Source of the DNA: Phlebotomus papatasi
Taxonomy: Eukaryota > Arthropoda > Insecta > Diptera > Psychodidae
DNA: 64,000 bases
Direction of reading: 5' to 3'
NCBI RefSeq assembly: GCF_024763615.1
Contig: NC_077222.1
Span: forward strand, 66,092,001 to 66,156,000
Part shown: piece by piece, positions 34,476-43,683 of the stretch
How positions within the stretch are numbered: the stretch's first letter is position 1
Layout of the letters: every line of letters begins with the position of its first letter
Position numbers and translations under genes: made by a program
Notes under the pieces: model-generated
The model's database searches: none
Told to the model about the DNA's origin: nothing
Seen by the model: only the letters and a program-made list of their open reading frames with translations

Positions 34476-35133
34476 TTAAATAATTTTGTATTTTTTTGAA
34501 ATTGTTTGTTATTACTTTTTGGGATTGAGTTTAGAACACAATATGATTGATTTCTAACATTTTGTGGGATTTATTAATTTTGAAATTCATGTTTAAATAA
34601 TTTTTATTCCGTCTAACATTGATTTCATTCGATATTTCGGCACTGATTTTTCATTATTAATTTGTATTTTCAAAAATTTTTATATTATATATTGACCAAC
34701 AAGGTGAAATTCTTTATTTTCAAAAAAGCCGAAAATCTTCGTAATAATTCTCAAAAATCATTTAAATAGTGTTAAATGATTTTACTAAATAAATAACTTA
34801 TGAAAACAAATATATACTTTGAAATTCTATTTGAAAATTACTATTCCTTACTATAGCATTACACATCATACGTAAATATAGTGATTCTCAATATCCAAAT
34901 TGCTATCGGGAATGGATTTTAAGTTACTTTAGTCTTTCAATTACTTATGAAAAATACCCCAACAGATATAAAAATACATTTTGTTGCTCTTTTATCGCTT
35001 TACTGAAAGTCATGTAAAGTTTTTGCTCAAAATGGCAGATGGAAAATTTTACTCCCTTTCGAATTAGATAAAATTGGTCTTTATCTATTTCCTGATTTAA
35101 AATCTTGTTATCAATTTCTTTTCATGCGTAGTT
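34476..35133. other. AT-rich spacer, partly a diverged copy of 32880-32990
   Basis: The stretch near 34545-34600 (GATTGATTTCTAAC, then TTTTGTGGGATT) resembles 32939-32972 on the other side of the piggyBac-like element. This suggests an old local duplication. Nothing coding. Confidence 0.4.
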
Positions 35134-35357
35134 CATTCATTTTCAACCGCTTATCCCTATTGGGGTCGCGGGCCCATGACATCCAAATTAGCAGCTCACG
35201 CTTGTCGATCCTCCGCCACTTCAGGAAGATATTCGGGTTTGATCCCAAGGCGTTCCAAAGGCAAGATTCTGAATTTGATTCAGCCACCTTGTCCTAGGTC
35301 TGCTTCGAGGTCGACGCCTTCTCACAATGGCTTGCATAGCTTTTCTGGGAAATCTCT
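35134..35357 (-). mobile_element. 5'-truncated RTE-like LINE, 3' end with C-terminal ORF remnant
   Basis: Flanked by an 11-bp target duplication CATGCGTAGTT (35123-35133 and 35358-35368). Read on the minus strand it encodes RPRSRPRTRWLNQIQNLA, then, after a frameshift, ERLGIKPEYLPEVAEDRQA and a stop. This is the pattern of the C-terminal tail of RTE-type reverse transcriptase proteins. It ends with a short 3' UTR (CCCGCGACCCCAATA...) and an ATGA-repeat tail. RTE assignment is from protein style and short microsatellite tail, not from a search. Confidence 0.78.
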
Positions 35358-35368
35358 CATGCGTAGTT

Positions 35369-37341
35369 ACTCTATCTAAATCAATGGAGTTTTTAATGAA
35401 TTAATAGAATTAATGTAAGGAATTTAAATTTTCTGACCGCTTTTAAAATAGATAAAAATAAAATTTTCTTTAAAAATCGTCTATTAATCTGGTAACGAAC
35501 TAATTTCAAAATTTAAACATTCTATTCCCAGTATTTTTACTGAATTGACTGAATGGATTAATAAGCATATCACATTGTGGTCCTGTATGTTAAGTCACTA
35601 TGCCGGGAAACCGTCACACGAGACGATGCGATTTGTTTTTTCCGGCAATAAATTTTCTCAGTTTTTTTTTTACTTTTTATTTTATTTTATACTAACATTC
35701 AAACTTATTCCTTGACTGTGTTCAGTCATAAAATATAAAGATCTTCTCCTTAGAATAGTTCTCCTTATTAGCCCAAATTGTCCTAATTAGAAGAAGTAAA
35801 TAAAATTTTAAGTGATTGCACTTCGTTACGCTAATTCTAGCCCTCTGGTCTATGTGTTCATCTGGGATGGTTCCCTCACTGAAACTTTTTGCATTCCATT
35901 TGAATTATTCTCTTGCTAAAATTCCACCCATTCTCTAAAAGTACCTGGCTTAGTTGGCATCTCTGTGCAATTTTCATCTTGGTCTGTCGCGGAAACAGAC
36001 TGCCGGTAAAATTGGGAGAACTCCAGATGGGAAATGGTCAGAGTTGAGGGAGATGGTGGTGCGTCAGCTGGAGAGAGCTCTGGTTGGCAGAGAGAATTGG
36101 CATTTCTCAAGAGATGCTGCTTAGACTCATTAAAATTAATGATTATCTCATGTCCATCACATGAAGTCACTAGTCAATTGGCCAGTCGAAGTCTCTTTAC
36201 CAATAATTCATTAATGACTATTTATTTTCCTGTGCATTCCATGTACACTCTGGCGAAGCAGTGTGCAAACAAAACGTTCACCATCTTCGGACTTACGAGG
36301 ATGAATAATACTGTGTAAGATATTCATGAGTCCACAGAGTGATTTTGTTTAATTAACGGATTGTTATTCAGGTTTTTCTTCTCCTCCAACATCTCTCTAG
36401 AATTTTTTCCCTTTCGAGTCCGTATCTTTTCATTTTTTTTCCATATTGTCACTGACACTGAAAGGTGGAAAAGAAACTATCACGGAGTCTCACCTCCAAT
36501 ATCTTTTCCACCTTTCGCCTACAATTCCTCAGCCTTTAAGTCTTGAGAGACTTTTTCCTCTGTGTTTATTAACGTGTATTAATTTCTTCAAATCTCACAT
36601 AATTCTCTTCCCCCCAAAAATGAGTAGGAAAAGCATACAAGAGATTGTAAAGTGGATTTATTTTACCACTTAGCGCTGATCTTGAAAAACAATGCTTGAA
36701 ATTAATCCCTCAAACTCTTGCGCCGACAGCATCCCATCTTGGGAGAAAGATCATCAGCACAATTGTGAGGAAGTTTTTTTCCCAACATTTTTCTGAAGCT
36801 CTTTTTGCTTTGGATCATCATGAAAATTACAATTTATTTCATTTGAAATTCTTCTACGGGATCTTCTTGTTTTTCTACCATGTGACAAAGAGAAAAAAGC
36901 AAGATTCTTAGCAAAAAGAAAGATTTCTTCCGACAAATACATTGATTGGAAGTTACAGAAGATCATTAGGGAGAAAAATGGGGAATTCTTTAAAATACCG
37001 TAACTTTCTTTTTAAAATGCCTCATTTAGCTGCTTAGGAGTATTGGACTTCTTGATAAAGGATTATCAAAATATTATTTTAGGCCACGCCTCCTCCAAGA
37101 ATTGCTGTTAATTTTCTTTTTAATAAAGTTTGTACAACGGGGACTATTGAGATATTGTGCAAGTAAATCGTAACATCTAATTCAATCTTGAAGTGAATCT
37201 GTATGTTCTAGCCTTAGGATAGACTACAGTTGTATTAAAACTTGTTTAAAGTACAAAAATATTGTAATATTCGTGTTATGATTTTCAAATTTTATGTTTT
37301 TTATCATATCTTTTACCAAAAAACATTTGACTACCTGAGTA
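35369..37341. other. Gene-free spacer
   Basis: AT-rich to about 35800, then a less AT-rich block (35850-36960) with several overlapping chance ORFs. A 15-bp perfect stem (36460-36474 with 36502-36516) lies in it. No gene recognised. Confidence 0.45.
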
Positions 37342-37768
37342 CTAATAATAATAATAATAATGGTACAACGTTCTATAGAGGAACTTAGGCCTTCTCGCAA
37401 GGGGACTTCGGAACATCCAGCATTATTTTTTTCTTATACAGGGGTGGGGTTGTCAGAAAAATTCAAAAATTGTGTAGGGGAAACTGGGGTAGCACCAAAC
37501 ACTAATTTTTATTTCTTAACTACTTGGACTATCTCGACCATTTCTTCACTAGACAAGCATCCCTATAGTGCCTATAAATTACTATAGCTCTTGTCCTTAG
37601 AAGTCGAATATCTGATTAAAAAATCGCAGTGTTTGGTGCTACCCAGTGTTTAGTGGTGCCCCAGTTTCCCCTAATGTCAGAAAAATTCCTGGTGACCTAA
37701 AGGGGATTCGAACCCGGGACACTTGCATCATATAGCGAGTGCTTTATCACTTGAACTATTATATGCCT
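37342..37768 (-). mobile_element. tRNA-derived SINE, copy 2, split by a MITE
   Basis: Minus-strand copy of the SINE: a TTA-type tail (TAATAATAAT on the plus strand at 37342), body remnants, and on the right the tRNA-like head with B box GGTTCGAATCC. The body lacks about 75 bp between GTTGTCAG and AGAAAAATT as compared with the copy at 56454-56719. A MITE (37477-37671) sits in the remaining body. Confidence 0.8.
37477..37671. mobile_element. GGGGAAACTGGGG-ended MITE inside the SINE
   Basis: 195-bp element with ends GGGGAAACTGGGGTAGCACC and GGTGCCCCAGTTTCCCC, TA on each side, and an inner pair CACCAAACAC / GTGTTTGGTGC. A 14-bp repeat TGTCAGAAAAATTC also stands outside it on both sides (37451-37464 and 37675-37688). 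Confidence 0.82.
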
Positions 37769-38849
37769 TGAGTAAGCTTCAATTAAAAAAGTTTATGTCA
37801 AGCCTCAGAAAGAATTTTGCCCTATTAAGTTGATATTTTTTAGTAAAAGTGTTTTGAACTATGCATATTACGACAAAATGCATATAAACACACAGTTTTA
37901 ATTCAGTTTTGATAAGATTTGGAGAAAAATGGACCACGTCCCCATTAATCTTTGTATAAAATAAGGAAACATTATGTCTTTCACGAGATGATTTTAAATA
38001 ATTTTTCCTAAAATCCGATAAAATAGTGGCTTCTAATGGGAACTTATATACAAGTGGTAGTTGCTCATAATTAAAGGGGTGTGATCTAAAAATTCTTTTT
38101 AGGCGGAGCTTACTCAGAGAGTTATAAACAATATCTATAGCAATATAGAAAAATTGTAGGATTTTCTTAAGCAACGATATCGTTAAAGATTCGTGAAAGA
38201 TTCTATTCTAGCCAGGAAACATTCCTGAAATTTTCACAAAGGTTGTCCATAACTTTAGCCTCAACCCCAAACTCCCACAGTGATTATCCTAAACACTAAT
38301 AACAAGAGATCATCCCAAATATTTGCACTAGCCTCATGTCTATTAATTGTATGGCAAAAAAGTCTCCATTAATTAGCAAGTCCATTGAGAACTAACAAAA
38401 ATCTCAAATATGAGCAAAAGAGGAACTATTAGAGCTTAGGTGCTAATAATTGCACATTTTCTCCATATGAGGCACCATCTTAATTCATTGGTGTGAGAAA
38501 GAATCCCCCTCAATATATTCTGTCAATAGACAACAATATGAGATGATGCAAAGGTCTCGTCAAAGTGCGCGATTCTTTTCCTAGCAAAATACACCCGGTG
38601 TGTGTAATTGGAAATAAATCAATTTCTTATTGCTAAAGAGACATGAATATACAAGAAATTGCCAACAAATCATAATAATTGATTTAAATTTGAATACCAC
38701 ACGAGTCCAATAGAATGTGTGTTCATCTGAAATGTTTGTCCTCCTTTGTGCAATTATTTTCGCAAACCAGAAAAGACTATGTTGCATGAAATGTTCTGCT
38801 GCAACTGTGAAGTTCAATAACTTAAGAATAACATTTGATCAACTAATCG
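37769..38849. other. Gene-free spacer
   Basis: AT-rich sequence with a minus-strand open frame (37779-38174) of AT-driven composition and no recognisable motif. Nothing else assigned. Confidence 0.45.
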
Positions 38850-38966
38850 GTGCGGTTTTACCAGTGATTGACTAATCAGTACATACTTACCAGACCAGCG
38901 ATCACTACAATATTACTAGATATTAACAGATTAGTAGATCAGAATAATACTTACGGAAGACCTGAC

Positions 38967-39423
38967 GTAATGCCCTAGACACACCTACGACTTAAGCCGA
39001 GAGACGACTTAGTGGAAAATGCTGGAAATGATATGATCAAAGGAAAAAAGCAAAGATCCTTTTGATTAGATAATGTTTCAATCTCCACAAGGATGGTGCT
39101 CATCTGTGGATCAGTACAGAGATTATACCGATAAGCTAACCTGATGATCTTTGCTAAAGTCGTCTCGATCAGATGATCTTAGGGCCTTGACGGACCTCAG
39201 GATTAGCCGAGACACGACTTAGCGTTATTACATTAGAAATAATGGTCTCGGCTAATCCTGAGGTCTGTCAAGGTTCTAAGATCATCTGATCGAGACGACT
39301 TTAGCAAAGATCGTCAGGTTAGCTTATCGGTATAATCTCTGTACTGATCCACAGATGGGCACCATCCTTGTGGAGATTGAAACATTATCTAATCAAAAGG
39401 ATCTTTGCTTTTTTTCTTTGATC
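38967..39423. mobile_element. TCTAGGGC/TTAAGCCGAGAGACG MITE half fused to a 178-bp inverted repeat
   Basis: The left part (38967-39034) is one end of the MITE family found at 47844, 55795 and 56113. It runs into an inverted repeat with arms at 39035-39212 and 39246-39423 that differ at only a few positions, around a 33-bp loop. The inner ends of the arms carry the other MITE terminus (GGGCCTTGACGGACC). If transcribed it would form a long double-stranded RNA stem. Confidence 0.8.
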
Positions 39424-39731
39424 AGGTCAGAAGATCGAACAATTTTTACGAAAGATTGGGAAAATCGAAACGATTATAGCAGAGATTGATAGATCGGTTA
39501 ATTGGCACGATGATGTTAGAAGAAGTCGGAACGATCTCTATGAAAAGTCTGTTGAATTGGAACGATCTTAATAAAGATAGACAGATCGACTAATCATTAC
39601 AAAACATAGCAGAAATCGATAGACCAGCTATTTGTATATATTTTAGCAGATATTAACAGATTATCAGATCGCTAATCTATTATAATATTATTACTATATC
39701 TATTATAAGATCAAGAGAATGGAACGATATA

Positions 39732-39850
39732 GATAGATAGATAGATATTTATTCATCAGCAATGCTTATAAGGAACCACACAAGTACATTGTAATTATTA
39801 GCGGCCACCGCCGTCTTAGCGTTGATGACCTATATGCGAAAAAACAGCTG
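39732..39850 (-). mobile_element. Possible LINE 3' tail with GATA microsatellite
   Basis: On the minus strand the sequence ends GATGAATAAATATC followed by (TATC)n, and the frame before it reads VLVWFLISIADE and a stop. Non-LTR elements often end in such simple repeats. It could equally be a plain microsatellite. No target duplication was found. Confidence 0.35.
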
Positions 39851-40040
39851 ATCGGTATTATCTTAGCGATATTAGCAGAGATCGACAGGTCAGCAGATCG
39901 GAACGCTTTTTTGTTAAAGATTAACGAAATCGAAACGATTTTAGAAGTGACTAATCGGCTGGATGGGCTCGATTTCTTGACAGGCAGACAAAGAGATCAG
40001 AACGATGTCTGCGAAAGATCAGCTGATTGAAACTAATTTA

Positions 40041-41641
40041 GCATAAATTTATATCGTCATGATTATTGCAAATTTGAAAGGCTATACCGATATTTCCAAA
40101 ATCGACACATTCAAAACCGTAACTAGCACAGTGCTCTATTCTTCGTTCGTGAAATTTAAACAGTTTTAGAGAGTCATCATAGAGAGAATCATATTTAGAA
40201 ATAGGAGTGAAAAGACCATTTTCAAAGGTACCCCAATTCAAAGGTGCCCCACTTTCCCCTACGTTTTTTACAATTTTCCTTTTATTGTATTGTTGTCAAT
40301 TATTTACTTCTTTCTTCTCAATATGTTATTAATGACTTGGGTATCTTTTTTGAAGCCTTTTAAGAAATGTCTAAGAATTTCCTAAAACTTCTTTTATTTG
40401 TTACGGAACTTAGGGCACAACCAAGCACACATATAATATTCAATTGAATGGAAAATGGAAAGGTGCCTAATTATTTGTGTTCGTGTATACTGAAGGAATT
40501 CCCTAGTATTCGCGATATAGCATAGTAAACGTCATCACAAGGTGCCTTTTTTCTCGTCATTTGAAATCACATTCCGCCCACAAAATCGCATCGTCGAGAA
40601 CACCTTCACCATTTGTTGAGACAAGACAGTAATAACCATTTTATTGATTGTGCTACAGCACCATTAGTGCCTCCAAGCTACATAGAAAGAGAGCTTGAGG
40701 AGTTTCTTGCAACAGTTTTCCTCCAATCCTTCCGATGAATCACCTCTCGATGCGCATTTAAATTAATTAAAAAACAGCACAAATCACGTGGAAAATCGTG
40801 CAGCAGTGAGTCTTCAGGTGACGCAATTTACATCCGTGTATCGTTTTTAGCCAAGTGAACGTGATTGGAGCACGTGTATAAGTCCAGTGACCATCAAATT
40901 CTTTACAAAACAGCATCTCAGGTGAACATAATCATGTCACTTCAATCTCCTATCGATGTGACTTCCTTGTGCTGTTGACACCCGATTTTGTCATTGCACT
41001 TCCACGTGACTCTCTTCATCTTTTCTCCATGCCTGAACTTTTCATCTTTTCCAAGCGCAGGTTATAATTGAGTTGTACGTCTTTGAGATCTTTTAATCTA
41101 TCGCATATTTGTGAGTTCTTCATTTTCTACGTCACAAAGTTCACGGGGCTAGTAACTCACTAAATTGAAGCACATTGCAATAATCAATTTTTTTATATTT
41201 CATTTTCTCTCATTTAATAAATTTCAACCAAAAAACTAATCAAACGGGACATTAGTCTCAACAGAGATTGTAGCACCAAGACTATCTCTAATGAAACAGG
41301 CTATCACTTCGTTTTGAGTGTTTCTGACTAAAGGACACCTGCATCTTAATTTGTTTAATTTAATTAAAATATTTTTGTTAAATTATTTTAAAACCAGAAT
41401 TAAGTTTGTAATGGCTTTAATCGAATCAAACAAAATATTTTTTCCTAAAGTAAAATGTAATTTACTTACTTTTTTTAATTTTTAAAACTCTATGCATTAT
41501 GTTTAAACAAAAACGCGATTTGTAGTAGCTTAACTATAAGTAGTGTAAAAGAAATATTTACTATTTTTTTCAAATATTTTTCTTATGTTTCTAATGAACC
41601 AAAATTAGAGGGTCTTCTTAGGCATATGATAGTAACGCATG
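40041..41641. other. Gene-free spacer with E-box cluster
   Basis: Starts with a half MITE end (40216-40260, AAAGGTGCCCCACTTTCCCC). The stretch 40740-41010 is unique, less AT-rich and carries three CACGTG sites (see next entry). No coding signal. Confidence 0.45.
40785..41008. promoter_or_regulatory. Cluster of three CACGTG E-boxes
   Basis: CACGTG at 40785-40790, 40871-40876 and 41003-41008, with TGACG/GTGAC words between them. Base composition predicts only about six CACGTG in the whole window, so three in 224 bp is a local excess. Function as an enhancer is inference. Confidence 0.35.
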
Positions 41642-41894
41642 CACTGAGAAAAAACAGGGGTGCGATTAACTTTTTTTCCTCATAACTTTAACACTTTTTA
41701 AGTGTAAAAATATATCAACATTTCTTAATGTTAATTTTACACTTTTTTTAAGGGTAAAATTAACATGAAAAGGGTAACTTTAACCCCTAATACACCTGAA
41801 AAGCATAACATTTACACCAATTTCAGATCAATATTGCAAGGTAAAATAAACATTTCCGGAATGTTATTTTAACTTTTTCGGATTTCTCTCAGTG
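41642..41894 (+). mobile_element. CACTGAG MITE family, copy 6
   Basis: 253-bp copy, ends CACTGAGAAAA and TCTCTCAGTG. Flanking dinucleotides are TG on both sides. Confidence 0.85.
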
Positions 41895-41929
41895 TGTATC
41901 TTCTCGTACGCTCGTTTATTTGCATTAAG

Positions 41930-42030
41930 TCAAGAGTTGAAATATTCGATCTACTAAGCAAGTACCCTGGGTTCAAATCTTCTTTGGGTTGTAAGAATTT
42001 GTAGGAATTTAAGGATATATAGAGGCAATA
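41930..42030 (+). mobile_element. Possible decayed SINE fragment
   Basis: The run AAGCAAGTACCCTGGGTTC, then AAATCTTCTTTGGG and TTAAGGATAT, follows the SINE head and early body of 56454-56719 with many changes. The tail is not seen. Confidence 0.42.
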
Positions 42031-42811
42031 TATGTAAATAAAAGTTTCTAAAGCTTAAGAACACAGTAAAAATTTTTCCTAGTCCTAGTCTAATATAGCT
42101 TCCAGATCGAAGGTTTATGGTTCAAGTTCTCTAATTCTTTTTGCGAAATTTTTGACTTAAGGTTGGATATTGAGGAACAATGATCTCCTAGATCTTCAAA
42201 ACCCAATAAAATTATTTCTTGTCAAGGATTTTGGAATCTTTTGCTAACAGGGCTAAATTTTCAGTACTGTGAATAAGACAGACAATCCTCAAGAAATCAA
42301 GAAACATAGTTTAGTCAAGAAACATAGTTTTTAATATAGATTTGAAAATGTCCAACGAAAAAACGACCTTGTACAAGAATAATTTTTAAAATGAATAAAA
42401 AATACCCTTATAGCCACTGAAGTGGGTCTATATCCGGACCGAAACTCTGGGGAAGATTAAAAAAGTGTTTTTAATCTTGAGGTGACTTCATTCCCACTGG
42501 CGATCACCGGAAAATCTTTAATTATACATTAATCACGCCAGTTCAAACATCCAATGAATATTTTTCGTTTCATTTTTCTCTCCAGTTGAACAACCATAAG
42601 AAGGTGGCGTCCTATTTCCCTTTTACGGGCTTCAGACCTAATGCTTCCATATGACTTAACTGCTGTAATTCATTATCAATCACGATTTTTTTTTGGAACA
42701 TTTAACTTTAGAATTAGATTATTAAAGATAATTACCTATTAGGCTCTCAAAGAGCAATAAAATTGTTTGATATTTAGGATTTGGAGGCTTTCGCGAACTG
42801 GGCTAAACCTT
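42031..42811. other. Gene-free spacer
   Basis: AT-rich; contains a hairpin-like CTGAAGTGGGTC ... GGACCGAAAC at about 42418-42446 and an adjacent 10-bp stem (AGATTAAAAA / TTTTTAATCT). Otherwise nothing assigned. Confidence 0.4.
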
Positions 42812-43077
42812 CACTGAGAGAAATCCGAAAAAGTTAAAATAACATTCTGGATATGTTAATTTTACCCTGCAGTATTGATCCGAAATCGGTGTAAATGTTA
42901 TGCTTTTTAGGTGTATTAGGGGTCAAAGTTACCCTTTTTCATGTTATTTTTACCCTTAAAAAGGTGTAAAATTAACATTAAAAAATGTTGATATATTTTT
43001 ACACCTAAAAAGTGTTAAAGTTATGAGGAAAAAAAAGTTAATCGCACCCCCCGTTTTTTTCTCATTGTTGGGTCTGA
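42812..43077 (-). mobile_element. CACTGAG MITE family, copy 7
   Basis: 266-bp copy, ends CACTGAGAGAAATCCG and TCTCATTG, with TT on both sides. Confidence 0.85.
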
Positions 43078-43534
43078 AGACCGCTTTAGAGTCTCAAGAT
43101 CATCAATGTTTTCTTAAAGTATATTAAGAGTATATCCATCAAGATTTCCCAGGTTAGGCAAACCAGATAACCTGACCACCAGAGCTTATTGAGACATATT
43201 AGCTTGTCAACATTTCTGAACAAAGCGTATCCCAAATGTTCCGGGCTATAAGCTTGAGTATGAAGATCAAATCCGAATGATTCAAAGCGGATGTTTTAAT
43301 CTAGTTTTCGTAAAAATTATTTAGATTTTGGTTTTCGCACATATTCTCTGGATTTTCTTATTTTAAAAATTCTTAGATTTGTTAGATCTCATGAATACAT
43401 TTTGATTTCTACTTTTTGGTTTTTTAAAGTGTTAAAAGACTTTATCTCAGGTATCTTGTGTTTCTTAAATTTCTCGAAAGTTTGTGATAGTGGTTCAGGC
43501 TTTTTAAAAATTATGTGGATAACTTACACTCTAA

Positions 43535-43680
43535 TGCCCAACGCACAATAACTTTTGTTTTGTAAACATGTTTTTGACATTTCAATGAGAGTGAGTGAGA
43601 TCTAGATCTAGTCATCTCGCTCTCTTTCATAGAAAATTTTGAAAACATGTTTACGAACAAAAGTTATTGTGCTTTGGGCA
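43535..43680. mobile_element. TGCCCAACGCAC MITE, copy 2
   Basis: 146-bp element with inverted ends TGCCCAACGCACAATAACTT and AAGTTATTGTGCTTTGGGCA, TAA duplicated on both sides, and inner pairing arms (AAACATGTTTTTGACATTTC region) around AGATCTAGATCT. Shares its interior with 7948-8112. Confidence 0.87.
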
Positions 43681-43683
43681 TAA

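Larger units (their letters stand above)
38850..40040. repeat. Degenerate satellite-like tract of AGATCGATAGATCGG-type units
   Basis: Diverged units of roughly 36-40 bp with words such as AGATCGACAGATCGG, AATCGGAACGATTTTAGCA and GCAGAGATCGA run through the tract. It is interrupted by a MITE and inverted-repeat structure (38967-39423) and by a GATA microsatellite with a possible LINE tail (39732-39850). There is no reading frame of note. Confidence 0.65.

Noticed and set aside
37779..38174. 131-codon minus-strand gene
   Set aside because: Phe/Tyr/Lys/Asn-rich composition follows from AT content; nothing else supports it.
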